From DASRDR01 sp963812945 [NCBI: uncultured Candidatus Rokubacteria bacterium] (GTDB lineage Bacteria; Methylomirabilota; Methylomirabilia; Rokubacteriales): DNA of 64,000 nt. Shown here piece by piece: positions 42,092-52,667 of the stretch (position 1 is the stretch's first letter; every line of letters begins with the position of its first letter). The position numbers and the translations under genes are program-made. Location: positions 3,968,001 to 4,032,000 of the forward strand of contig CAWEXD010000008.1 of the NCBI GenBank assembly GCA_963812945.1, written 5' to 3'. The notes under the pieces are model-generated. The model was given only the letters and a program-made list of their open reading frames with translations. It did no database searches and was not told the DNA's origin.

Positions 42092-42478
42092 ATGAGCCCC
42101 GTCCGGCCGGCCCGCGGGCCCTCTGATATACTCCTGATCGAAGACATCCGGTTCCACGGCCATCATGGTGTCACGCCGGCGCAGCAGGAGGTCGGCGCGT
42201 GGTTCTCGGTGGACGTCGAGTTGGCGCTCGACCTCACCCCGGCCGCGCTCTCGGACGATCTCCAGGCCGGCGTGGACTACGGCGAGGTGGCGCGGCGCGT
42301 GGTCGCGGTGGGCACGGGCGAGCGGGTGCACCTGATCGAGCGCCTCGCGGGGCTCCTCTGCGAGACGCTCCTCCGAGCCTACCCCGCCCGCGAGGTGACC
42401 GTCACGGTGCGCAAGGTCACCGCGCCCCTCGACGGGATCGCGGCCGTGCCGGGTGTGCGCATGACACGGAGCCGGTAG
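42092..42478 (+). CDS. folB: Dihydroneopterin aldolase
   Basis: The 128-residue protein has the tunnel-fold signature LIEDIRFHGHHGVTPAQQEVG, DYGEVARRV, and HLIERLAGLLCETLL containing the substrate-binding Glu. The C-terminal VTVRKVTAPLDG includes the catalytic Lys region. It makes 6-hydroxymethyl-dihydropterin for folate. The N-terminal 12 residues are not conserved, so a start nearer the core is possible. folK follows after two bases. Confidence 0.94.
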   Translation: MSPVRPARGPSDILLIEDIRFHGHHGVTPAQQEVGAWFSVDVELALDLTPAALSDDLQAGVDYGEVARRVVAVGTGERVHLIERLAGLLCETLLRAYPAREVTVTVRKVTAPLDGIAAVPGVRMTRSR

Positions 42479-42480
42479 GC

Positions 42481-43026
42481 ATGGCGCGAGTCTTCCTCTC
42501 GCTCGGCTCGAACCTGGGCGACCGCCGGCGGCATCTCGAGGCGGCCCTGGCGATGCTCCGCGCGGAGACGGGGGTCCGGGTCGTCGCGTGCTCGCAGGTC
42601 TACGAGACGCCGCCGTGGCCGGAGCTCGGCGCCCAGCGCGAGGTCTGGCATCTGAACTGCGCGGTCGAGATCGAGACGGAGCTGCCGCCGCGGCGACTCC
42701 TCCGGGTGACCCAGGCGATCGAGGGTCAGTCGGGGCGGGCGCGCCCGGCCGGATCATCAGCACTGGGGGCACTGGCGGCGCTGGCAGCACTGGCCGCCCC
42801 GTCCGAGCCGCGAACGCTCGACATCGACATCCTGCTCTACGCGGACCAGGTCATCGCCGAGGATCGCCTCCAGATCCCGCACCCGTTCCTGCATCTCCGG
42901 CGGTTCGTGCTGGTCCCGCTCGCCGACATCGCGCCCCAGGTGGAGCACCCGACGCTCTACCAGTCGATCGCCGACCTCCTCGGGGAGCTCCCCGGCGAGG
43001 GCGACGTGGTGCCGTACCCCGACTGA
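42481..43026 (+). CDS. folK: HPPK: 6-hydroxymethyl-dihydropterin pyrophosphokinase, with a repeat insertion
   Basis: The 181-residue protein begins with SLGSNLGDRRRHLEAAL and has VYETPPW, NCAVEIET, RTLDIDILLY and PHPFLHLRRFVLVPLADIAP, all HPPK blocks. Between GQSGRARP and EPRTLDIDI, where HPPK normally has a short Arg-Trp-Gly-Pro turn, lies an Ala/Leu-rich insert encoded by four tandem nine-base units (42760-42795). Its stop overlaps the sigma factor ATG (TGATG). It acts directly after FolB. Confidence 0.93.
   Translation: MARVFLSLGSNLGDRRRHLEAALAMLRAETGVRVVACSQVYETPPWPELGAQREVWHLNCAVEIETELPPRRLLRVTQAIEGQSGRARPAGSSALGALAALAALAAPSEPRTLDIDILLYADQVIAEDRLQIPHPFLHLRRFVLVPLADIAPQVEHPTLYQSIADLLGELPGEGDVVPYPD
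42760..42795 (+). repeat. Four tandem 9-base units inside folK
   Basis: Four imperfect copies of GCACTGGCG encode the Ala-Leu-Ala repeat of the HPPK insert. The unit length keeps frame. Confidence 0.75.
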
Positions 43027-43538
43027 TGCCGGAGCCTTCGACCGAGTTCCGCCAGCAGGCGCTCACCCACCTCGACACCCTCTACAACTTCGCGCTCCGG
43101 CTGACCAAGCGCCCGCCCGACGCGGACGACCTGGTCCAGGAGACCTATCTCCGGGCCTTCCGGTTCGCCCACCGGTTCGAGCCGGGAACGCACCTCAGGG
43201 CTTGGTTGTTTCAGATACTGAGGAACACCTTCCTCACGTTCTACCGGCGCGAGACGCACCAGCCGGTCCTCCTCGAGCGGGACCTGGACGACGGGCCCGA
43301 GGAGGCGCCCTCGGGCGAGGCCCCGGACCCGGCGGTCGTGACGACGCTGGATCTCGAGCGGGCCCTCGCGGAGCTCCCCGAGGACTTCCGGTCGGTGCTC
43401 CTGCTCGCGGACCTGGAGGGGCTGGCGCTGCACGAGATCGGGCAGGTGATGGACATTCCGATCGGGACGGTCAAGTCGCGGCTCTTCCGGGCGCGGCGCA
43501 TGGTGCGCCGCCGCCTGGCCGACTACCGGACCGGCTGA
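43026..43538 (+). CDS. ECF-type RNA polymerase sigma factor
   Basis: The 170-residue protein has region 2 (LYNFALRLTKRPPDADDLVQ, then ETYLRAFRFA and LRAWLFQILRN) and region 4 (LPEDFRSVLLLADLEGL, then IGTVKSRLFRARRMVRRRL). The arrangement is that of RpoE-like extracytoplasmic factors. A zinc-binding anti-sigma gene follows ten bases downstream, the usual ECF partner order. It overlaps folK by one base at TGATG. Confidence 0.95.
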   Translation: MPEPSTEFRQQALTHLDTLYNFALRLTKRPPDADDLVQETYLRAFRFAHRFEPGTHLRAWLFQILRNTFLTFYRRETHQPVLLERDLDDGPEEAPSGEAPDPAVVTTLDLERALAELPEDFRSVLLLADLEGLALHEIGQVMDIPIGTVKSRLFRARRMVRRRLADYRTG

Positions 43539-43547
43539 GCCCGGGAC

Positions 43548-44348
43548 ATGGACTGCCACGAGACCCGCGAGTTCTTCGAGGAGCACCGGCGGCGCGAGCT
43601 CGACCCCGAGCGGGCCCGGGCCGTCGAGGCGCACCTGGCGGCGTGCCCGGCGTGCCGGACCCTCTGGGCGCGGGACGAGGCCGTGGCCGGGCTGATCCGC
43701 GCCCTGCCGCGCCCGCCGGCGCCGGCCGCGCTCGCGCGCGAGATCCAGGCGCTCGGCGTGCCGCGGCGCGGGATCGCCGGCTGGCTCGGGCGCCCGTGGG
43801 TCGCCGCCGCCCTCGCGGCGCTGGTGGTCGCGGCCGTCGTCGGACCTTGGGGGCCTTGGGCGCCCTGGCTCGGGCCGCGCGAGCGTCCCGCCGACATCGT
43901 GGAGACGCTGATCCAGTCGGGGGTCGCGGAGCACCGGCGGATCCTGCTCGACCTGGAGGTGCATCCGGCCGGCGTCGACGACCCCGACGCCCTCTTCGCG
44001 CGCGTGCACTCGGTGGCGGAGGTGGAGCTGCCGAAGATCCTGGCCGGGACGGGCGAGCTCCGGCTCCTGACCGCGAAGCCGACCTTGCTCGCCAGCCGGA
44101 AGACCGCCGCGGCCGCGCTCCGCTACCCGAAGTCTCCGGTCACGACGTACTTCATCCTGCCCGGCAAGGATCTCCCGATGCTCGAGAAGGGGCGGGTCCA
44201 GATCGAGCAGTACCGGCCGCACATGCGCCAGGTCAACGGGTTCAACGTCGTGTACTGGAAGCAGAAGGACATGGCCTACATCATGGTCTCGGGCCTCGAC
44301 CGGGAAGGGTGCCAGAAGCTCTACCTCAAGATGCGCAAGGCGCTGTAG
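43548..44348 (+). CDS. Zinc-finger (zf-HC2) transmembrane anti-sigma factor
   Basis: The 266-residue protein starts with the His-x3-Cys-x2-Cys type anti-sigma zinc domain (DCHETREFF, then HLAACPACRTLW), which would bind the ECF factor. One membrane helix (PWVAAALAALVVAAVVGPW) separates it from an extracytoplasmic domain ending YWKQKDMAYIMVSGLDREG, a pattern like the RseB-regulated sensors. A Trp/Pro-rich repeat lies just after the helix. It should hold the sigma factor at the membrane until stress. Confidence 0.9.
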   Translation: MDCHETREFFEEHRRRELDPERARAVEAHLAACPACRTLWARDEAVAGLIRALPRPPAPAALAREIQALGVPRRGIAGWLGRPWVAAALAALVVAAVVGPWGPWAPWLGPRERPADIVETLIQSGVAEHRRILLDLEVHPAGVDDPDALFARVHSVAEVELPKILAGTGELRLLTAKPTLLASRKTAAAALRYPKSPVTTYFILPGKDLPMLEKGRVQIEQYRPHMRQVNGFNVVYWKQKDMAYIMVSGLDREGCQKLYLKMRKAL

Positions 44349-44467
44349 CGCCTCGGTCGCGCCGCTGGCGGGTGGGTCCTGCCTGCCACCGCTTCGAGCC
44401 AGATGTGGGGTGGCCCTCCCCAGGCGGCGGCCTTCCCCGCCGCACGCGGGCATGATAGCATGACGGC

Positions 44468-44785
44468 ATGAGAGGGGAGGGATCGACCGTGCCCCGAACG
44501 AGCAGCACCGAGATCAAGGTGATCGGCAAGAGCGGGCAGATCTCGCTCGGCAAGAGCTTCGCGGGGAAGACCCTGCGGGTGGAGCGCCGCGATGACGGGA
44601 GCATCGTGCTCACGGCGGTCGCGATGGTGCCCGAGAGCCAGCTCTGGACTCTCGAGGAGCCGGACCGTTCCCGCATCGCGCGAGGCATGGCCTGGGCTGT
44701 CGAAACGAAGCCCGGCGAGACGGACCTTGGCGCCCTCCTGAAGCGCCGGACGCGCGGCGCTGGGCGCATGCGTGGCCGTCGGTAG
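44468..44785 (+). CDS. AbrB-like antitoxin candidate
   Basis: The 105-residue protein has an AbrB-style beta region (EIKVIGKSGQISLGKSFAGK, then LRVERRDDGSIVLTAV) followed by a helical, Arg-rich tail. It overlaps the downstream RelE-like gene by 14 bases and so looks like the antitoxin of the pair. A start at the GTG eight codons in is possible. Confidence 0.6.
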   Translation: MRGEGSTVPRTSSTEIKVIGKSGQISLGKSFAGKTLRVERRDDGSIVLTAVAMVPESQLWTLEEPDRSRIARGMAWAVETKPGETDLGALLKRRTRGAGRMRGRR

Positions 44786-45083
44786 CCGAATCAAACTGGA
44801 CCTCAACAGCCTCGAATGCCAGGACGTCTTCTTCCGCCTCGAGCACGCCGAGCTCAAGCAGGTGGTGGCGTCACTTCGCCGTCTGCGGGAGCTGGATTGG
44901 ATCACGGTCTACCGGCATTCCGGCTTCCGTTGGGAAGCGATCGAGCATCTCAAGGCGCCGAACCAGGCCAGGGTGTACTCCCTCCGCTTGAGCCAGAGGG
45001 TGCGCGCAGTCGCCTACCGGGATGGAGATTTCCTCCGACTCATCTCCCTGCACCCTGACCACGATTCGGCCTATGAGCGCTGA
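44772..45083 (+). CDS. RelE/ParE-like toxin candidate
   Basis: The 103-residue protein starts at a GTG inside the upstream gene. Its C-terminal half, ARVYSLRLSQRVRAVAYRDG then FLRLISLHPDHDSAYE, matches the beta-sheet core of RelE/YafQ-type mRNA interferases, with basic residues and a late His. The N-terminal half is helical. Order antitoxin then toxin. No homologue is identified beyond this fold pattern. Confidence 0.6.
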   Translation: MAVGSRIKLDLNSLECQDVFFRLEHAELKQVVASLRRLRELDWITVYRHSGFRWEAIEHLKAPNQARVYSLRLSQRVRAVAYRDGDFLRLISLHPDHDSAYER

Positions 45084-45132
45084 TCCCGTCCGACACGCCG
45101 CGCGGGTGTCGCCGCGGTCCGAATGACCGCCG

Positions 45133-45960
45133 TTAGGCGGCGCGCGGGTCGAGCAGGTCGCGGAGGCCGTCGCCGAGCAGGTTGAAGCCGAGCACGGCCA
45201 GCGCGATGGCCGCCCCCGGGAAGACCGCGAACCACGGCGAGAGCTGCAGGAAGTTCTGGGCGTCCCGCAGCATGAGCCCCCACGACGGATGGGGCGGCTG
45301 GGTCCCGAGCCCGAGATACGAGAGCGCCGCCTCGGCCAGGATCGCCAGCGGGAACGCGATCGTCGCCTGGACGATGAGCGGGGACACGGTGTTCGGCAAG
45401 ACGTGCCGCCAGACGATCGCGCGGTCCCGCGCCCCGAGCGCGCGCGCGGCCATGACGAAGTCCTGCTCGCGGAGCGCCAGGATGTTCGCGCGCGCCAGCC
45501 GCGCGAAGGCCGGCACGTAGGCGACGCCCACCGCGATCATGCTGATGAGCACGCCCGGGCCGAAGACGGCCGTGACCAGGAGGGCGGAGAGCACCGCCGG
45601 AAACCCGTAGATCGCGTCCGTCAGCCGCATGGCCGCCTCGTCGAGCCAGCCGCCGAGCCAGCCGCCGGCGGTCCCGAGCACGACGCCCACGCCCATCCCG
45701 ATGCCGACGGCCACGACGCCGACCGCCAGCGAGGCGACCGCCCCGCGCATCACCCGCGAGAGGAGGTCACGCCCGTACTGGTCGGTCCCCAGGTGATGGG
45801 CCATCGACGGCGGCGCGAGGCGGGCCGCGATGTCCATCTGGAGGGGATCCTTCGGCGTGTAGACGAGGGAACAGAGCGCCGTCCCGACGATCGCCGCCGT
45901 GATCGCGAGGCCGAGCACGAAGCCCGGGTGGCGGAGCGCCCGCCGCCAGCGCCTACTCAT
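45133..45960 (-). CDS. Peptide-type ABC transporter permease (DppC-like)
   Basis: The 275-residue protein has about six membrane helices. HHLGTDQYGRDLLSRVMRGA after the first helix and the cytoplasmic EAA-like loop ALGARDRAIVWRHVLPN are typical of DppC/OppC, as is ALSYLGLGTQPPHPSWG. It overlaps the DppB-like gene by eight bases. With the DppB-like and binding-protein genes it forms an importer for peptides or similar compounds. ATPase genes are not in this window. Confidence 0.93.
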   Translation of the reverse strand: MSRRWRRALRHPGFVLGLAITAAIVGTALCSLVYTPKDPLQMDIAARLAPPSMAHHLGTDQYGRDLLSRVMRGAVASLAVGVVAVGIGMGVGVVLGTAGGWLGGWLDEAAMRLTDAIYGFPAVLSALLVTAVFGPGVLISMIAVGVAYVPAFARLARANILALREQDFVMAARALGARDRAIVWRHVLPNTVSPLIVQATIAFPLAILAEAALSYLGLGTQPPHPSWGLMLRDAQNFLQLSPWFAVFPGAAIALAVLGFNLLGDGLRDLLDPRAA

Positions 45961-46897
45961 AGCGGATCCGGGGGTCGAGGACCGCGTAGACGAGGTCCAC
46001 CACGAAGTTGACGGTGACGACCGTCACCGCGACGAAGAGGACCACGCCCTGCACGACCGGCAGGTCCCGCGCGCTGATCGCGGCGAGCGCGAGGCGGCCC
46101 AGACCCGGCAGGTAGAAGACGTTCTCCAGCACGATGCTCCCCGCCAGGAGCGCCCCGAGCTGGAGCCCCACGATCGTCACGATCGTCAGGAGCGCGTTGC
46201 GCAGAACGTGCTTCCAGGTCACGACCCGGTCGTCGAGACCCTTGGCGCGCGCGGTCCGCACGTGATCGGCGCGGAGGACCTCGAGCACCGCCGCCCGTGT
46301 CGTGCGGGTGAGGATCGCCGCCTGGACCACGCCGAGCGCGAAGGCCGGCAGGAGGAGCGCCCGGAGACCCGTCCAGAGGCCGGCCCCCCACCCGTCGAAC
46401 CCGCCCGCCTGCACCCAGCCGAGCCGCACGGCGAAGAGCAGGATCAGGAGGAGGCCGGCCCAGAAGGACGGGATCGCGATGCCGACCTGCGAGAGGAGCA
46501 TCGCGACGTAGTCGCCGGGGCGCCCCTGGCGGGTCGCCGCGTAGACCCCGAGCGGCACCGCCGTCAACGTCATGAAGGCGGCCGCCAGCAGCGTGAGCGG
46601 GAACGTGACGGCGAGGCGGCTCAGGACGAGGCGCCCGACGGCGACGTCGTACTGGATGGACCGCCCGAGGTCCCCCCGGAGCGCGCCCGAGAGCCACTCG
46701 ACGTACTGGACCAGGATGGGCCGGTCGAGCCCCATCGCGCGCCGGAGCGCGGCCGCCGCCTCCGGGCTCGCCTCGGTCCCCATGATGATCTGCGCCGGAT
46801 CGCCGGGCAGCACGCGGACCACGGTGAACACCAAGAGCGACACGACGAAGAGCGTGGCCAGGAACGACACGGCGCGGCGCAGGATCAGGCGGCGCAC
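45953..46897 (-). CDS. Peptide-type ABC transporter permease (DppB-like)
   Basis: The 314-residue protein has the N-terminal LILRRAVSFLATLFVVSL, the periplasmic PGDPAQIIMG, GLDRPILVQYVEWLSG, and the coupling loop RADHVRTARAKGLDDRVVTW, all DppB marks. Six helices are evident. It lies between the binding-protein gene and the DppC-like gene. Confidence 0.93.
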   Translation of the reverse strand: MRRLILRRAVSFLATLFVVSLLVFTVVRVLPGDPAQIIMGTEASPEAAAALRRAMGLDRPILVQYVEWLSGALRGDLGRSIQYDVAVGRLVLSRLAVTFPLTLLAAAFMTLTAVPLGVYAATRQGRPGDYVAMLLSQVGIAIPSFWAGLLLILLFAVRLGWVQAGGFDGWGAGLWTGLRALLLPAFALGVVQAAILTRTTRAAVLEVLRADHVRTARAKGLDDRVVTWKHVLRNALLTIVTIVGLQLGALLAGSIVLENVFYLPGLGRLALAAISARDLPVVQGVVLFVAVTVVTVNFVVDLVYAVLDPRIRYE

Positions 46898-46988
46898 CGG
46901 GGGCCCCCGGGCGCGGCCGCCCGAAACGGCGCCGCCCCGGGACGGGCCCCGGGGCGGGCGACGGCGAGTGGCACGGGCGGGTGGGACG

Positions 46989-48497
46989 CTACTTCGCCCA
47001 GCCCACCTCCGACAGGTCCATCGAGGGCGTGGGCAGGTCCTTCCAGATCCCGGTGACGCCCTTCTTGGCGGCGACCAGCCGGGGGTACGCGTAGAGCCAC
47101 ACGACCGCGGCCTCGTCGGCCATGATCTTCTGGAGCTGGACGTAGAGCTCCTTCCGCTTCTTGTCGTCGAGCGTCCGCTCGGACTCCGCGAAGACCCCCT
47201 GGAACGTGGCGCTCTCGTACCGGAAGTAGTACTTCGGGTTCGCGTAGTTCCCCGCGTCCCACGCCTCGGCGTGGCCGATGATCGTCATGTCGTAGTCGGC
47301 GTTCTTGTAGACGCGGTCGAGCCACTGGCCCCACTCGATCTGCTCGAGCTTGACGCGGACCCCGACCTTCGCCAGCTGGCCGACCAGCACCTCGCCGGTC
47401 CGCACCGTGTACGGGTACTGCGGCGGGACCCGGAGAACGGCCTCGAAGCCGTTCGGATACCCCGCCTCCGCCAGGAGCTGCTTGGCGCGCGCCGGATCGT
47501 GGGGCACCGCCTTCGCCATGTCCACGAAGAAGGGGTTGAGCGGATCGATGTTGCTGCCGAGGATGCGCCCCATCCCGAACATCGCCCCCTTCACGACCTC
47601 GGCCTTGTCGACGGCGTGGGTGAGCGCGCGCCGGACCCGGACGTCGGAGTAGGGCTTCCGCGAGTTGTTCAGCGCGAGGATGACGTCGCTCGTGGTCTCG
47701 CCGAGGATGACCTGGAGATTCGGGGCGCGGCGGACGACCTCGACCGACTCCGGCCCGAGGCCGAAGGCCATCACGTCGATGTCCCCCGCCTGGAGCGCGG
47801 CCAGCGCCGCGTTCGAGTCCGGAATGAAGCGGAACGTGGCGCGCTCGAGCTTCGGCAGCCCCTTGACGTGGTAGTCCGGATTCCGCTTCAGGACCACGCG
47901 ATCGCCCCGGTCCCAGCGATCGAGCATGAACGGCCCGGTGCCGACCGGGTGCGACTTCTGCTGCTCCACGGCCTCCCGCGGGTAGATCACCGAGCCCTGG
48001 CGGGCGAGGTTCAGGATGAACATCGCGTTCGTGCGCTTGAGCGTCACCGTGACGGTCAGAGGGTCCCGCACGTGGATCGCGGCGATGTCCTCGTACTGCC
48101 GGACGTGCGGATGCTTCGTCTCGGGGTTCCGCGCGCGGTCGAGGACGAACTTCACGTCCTCGGCGGTGAGCTCGCGCCCGTTGTGGAAGCGGACCCCCTT
48201 CTTCAGGAAGAAGGTGTAGTTGAGGTTGTCCGTCGTGTGCCAGCGCTCGGCGAGCCAGGGCACGAGGTGCCCCTTCTCGTCGACCTTCACCAGCGCCTCC
48301 TGGACGTTGTAGAAGACGACGGCCGCCGTCGCCGAGGCGGGCGTCGCCGTGAGGTCGAGCCCCGGCGGCTCCGCGGTGATCTGCACGGAGAGCGCGGTGG
48401 CCTGGGCCCGGGCCACGCTCGGTCCGGCGGGCCCGAAGCCGGCGGTCAGGATCGTGGCGGTTCCGAGGAGCCAGCCCAGCCGAGGCCATCGTGTCAT
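46989..48497 (-). CDS. Peptide-type ABC transporter substrate-binding protein
   Basis: The 502-residue protein has a Sec signal (LGWLLGTATILTAGFGPAG) and family 5 motifs: ITAEPPGLDLTATPAS, TFFLKKGVRFHNGRELTAED, and GTGPFMLDRW. The middle RVRRALTHAVDKAEVVKG is also typical. It is the first gene of the transporter operon, 91 bases before the DppB-like gene. It is the second such protein in the window and not closely similar to the one at 669. Confidence 0.95.
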   Translation of the reverse strand: MTRWPRLGWLLGTATILTAGFGPAGPSVARAQATALSVQITAEPPGLDLTATPASATAAVVFYNVQEALVKVDEKGHLVPWLAERWHTTDNLNYTFFLKKGVRFHNGRELTAEDVKFVLDRARNPETKHPHVRQYEDIAAIHVRDPLTVTVTLKRTNAMFILNLARQGSVIYPREAVEQQKSHPVGTGPFMLDRWDRGDRVVLKRNPDYHVKGLPKLERATFRFIPDSNAALAALQAGDIDVMAFGLGPESVEVVRRAPNLQVILGETTSDVILALNNSRKPYSDVRVRRALTHAVDKAEVVKGAMFGMGRILGSNIDPLNPFFVDMAKAVPHDPARAKQLLAEAGYPNGFEAVLRVPPQYPYTVRTGEVLVGQLAKVGVRVKLEQIEWGQWLDRVYKNADYDMTIIGHAEAWDAGNYANPKYYFRYESATFQGVFAESERTLDDKKRKELYVQLQKIMADEAAVVWLYAYPRLVAAKKGVTGIWKDLPTPSMDLSEVGWAK

Positions 48498-48590
48498 GGT
48501 CGCGCCTCCACCTGACGAGGGGGGTAGGAACCGCGCCCACTATACCGAAGCCCCGGAGACCGCTCAAGGCGCGGCCGGGCTCGTGCCATC

Positions 48591-49064
48591 ATGAGCGGCA
48601 CGGTGCGCCGAACCGCCTGGATCCTGCTCGCCCTCGCGCTCGCCGCCGTAACGGCGCTGGTCGTCCTGCGCCCGGACCGGGAGGCCGGCCGGACTCCGCC
48701 CGCGGCCCCGCCCGCGTCGCCCTCGGTCGCCGGGCCGCCGCCCGGCGGCGCCTCGCCTCCGGCCGGGACGCCCGCCGTGCGACCGAGCGCGGCCGGGCGC
48801 GCGGCACCCGCGGCCCTCCATCGGGCTCGGGACGTCCTGGCCGCCATCGAGCAGCGGGCCGGCGCGCCGCTCCCCGGCTACGTCGGGGGGCGCGAGTTCC
48901 ACAATCGGGAGCGCCGTCTGCCGGCGGGCCGGTACCGGGAGTACGACGTGCACCCCCGCGTTTCCGGCCAGGACCGGGGCCCCGAGCGGCTCGTCGTCGA
49001 GCGGAACACCGGCCGCGCCTACTACACCGGCGACCACTACCGCACCTTCGTGCCGCTGAACTGA
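48591..49064 (+). CDS. Secreted or membrane-tethered barnase-type ribonuclease
   Basis: The 157-residue protein has one N-terminal membrane helix (WILLALALAAVTALVVL), a Pro/Ala-rich linker (residues 35-75), and a C-terminal microbial RNase domain. Catalytic residues are Glu117 in YREYDV, Arg133 in GPERLV and His149 in YYTGDHYRTF, the barnase/RNase Sa triad. GREFHNRERRLP is also typical. A barstar gene follows 11 bases on. It may be a toxin, a nutritional RNase or a membrane-anchored enzyme. Confidence 0.85.
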   Translation: MSGTVRRTAWILLALALAAVTALVVLRPDREAGRTPPAAPPASPSVAGPPPGGASPPAGTPAVRPSAAGRAAPAALHRARDVLAAIEQRAGAPLPGYVGGREFHNRERRLPAGRYREYDVHPRVSGQDRGPERLVVERNTGRAYYTGDHYRTFVPLN

Positions 49065-49074
49065 GACGAGACGG

Positions 49075-49557
49075 ATGCGCGCGCCCTCCATCGCCGACCG
49101 CCTCGCGGCCACCACCCCGCCCTGGGTGCACCTCCTGGTCGCGGCGGACGACCCGCCGCCGCTCCCGGCGCCGCCCGAGGGGTTCGTGGTCCGGACCCTC
49201 GACGGCCGCCGCTGCCGGACGAAGCGCGCCTTGCTCGAGGAGCTGGCGCAGGCGCTCGGGTTCCCGGCCCACTTCGGGCGGACCTGGGACGCGCTCGAGG
49301 ACTGCCTCACCGATCTCGGCTGGCTTCCCGGCGCGGGGTACCGCCTCGTCGTTCACGCGGCCGACCGGCTGCTCGCGCGGGACGAGGCGGGCTACGCCAC
49401 GTTCGTCGCGCTCCTCGCGGACGTCGGACGCGCGTGGGCCACAACCGCGACCGGCCACCCCGGACGGAGCGCCGTGGCCTTCCACACCGTGCTGGTGGTG
49501 CCGCCCGCGCGGCTGGGCAAGCGGCGGAGCTGGGGCGCCCCGCGCCTGACCGGCTGA
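49075..49557 (+). CDS. Barstar-family ribonuclease inhibitor
   Basis: The 160-residue protein contains the barstar fold: CRTKRALLEELAQALGFPAH, FGRTWDALEDCLTDLGWL with the Asp/Glu residues that plug the RNase active site, and VVHAADRLL. N-terminal and C-terminal extensions exceed the 90-residue Bacillus barstar. It would keep any cytoplasmic RNase inactive. It is adjacent to its presumed target. Confidence 0.87.
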   Translation: MRAPSIADRLAATTPPWVHLLVAADDPPPLPAPPEGFVVRTLDGRRCRTKRALLEELAQALGFPAHFGRTWDALEDCLTDLGWLPGAGYRLVVHAADRLLARDEAGYATFVALLADVGRAWATTATGHPGRSAVAFHTVLVVPPARLGKRRSWGAPRLTG

Positions 49558-49647
49558 CGCGTCCCGGTCCCGCGGGCGTCGCCGTCGCGCGTCCGCGCCA
49601 CGGCGCTTGACAAGCAGTAGCGGGACGACCCACGCTGAGAGGCGCCG

Positions 49648-52245
<2,598 letters not shown>

Positions 52246-52332
52246 AGCCGCCCGGTCGATCGACCGGTCGACGCTGGGGCACTCGGCCCCGAACGGCGGC
52301 GCCCGGCGCCGCCTGGAAAGGAGACGTCGGAT

Positions 52333-52599
52333 ATGCGAAGCCGGTACGCGATGGCCGTTCTCGCCGTCCTCGTCTCGGTGGCCCTCGTCGTCACGCTCTC
52401 GACGGCCGCCGGGCCCAAGCAGTACCAGTGGACCGGGACCGTGACCGAGGTCGACGCGAAGGAGAAGACCATGAGCGTCGACAAGGCCGGCGAGGTCTGG
52501 CAGTTCTCCACCGAGGGACTGAAGGACGCCAAGGTGAAGAAGGGTGACAAGGTCACGGTCTACTACGTCGCGATCGCGAAGAAGATCGAGATGAAGTAG
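52333..52599 (+). CDS. Small exported protein, OB-like
   Basis: The 88-residue protein has a Sec signal (MAVLAVLVSVALVVTLSTAA) and a mature beta-rich region: QWTGTVTEVDAKEKTMSVD and KKGDKVTVYYVAIAKKIEMK. The pattern resembles small DUF1344-like or OB-fold periplasmic proteins. AAAGGAG upstream supports the ATG. Function is unknown. Confidence 0.7.
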   Translation: MRSRYAMAVLAVLVSVALVVTLSTAAGPKQYQWTGTVTEVDAKEKTMSVDKAGEVWQFSTEGLKDAKVKKGDKVTVYYVAIAKKIEMK

Positions 52600-52627
52600 C
52601 GGCTCGGCGCGTCCGCGCCGCCAGACC

Positions 52628-52658
52628 GCGGCCCGGCGGGTCGCGCTCGCCGGGCCGC
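52628..52658. terminator. Bidirectional hairpin terminator
   Basis: An 11-bp perfect stem, GCGGCCCGGCG with CGCCGGGCCGC, encloses a nine-base loop and is followed on the + strand by TTTG. It lies between two convergent genes and can serve both. Confidence 0.75.
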
Positions 52659-52667
52659 TTTGCCTCG

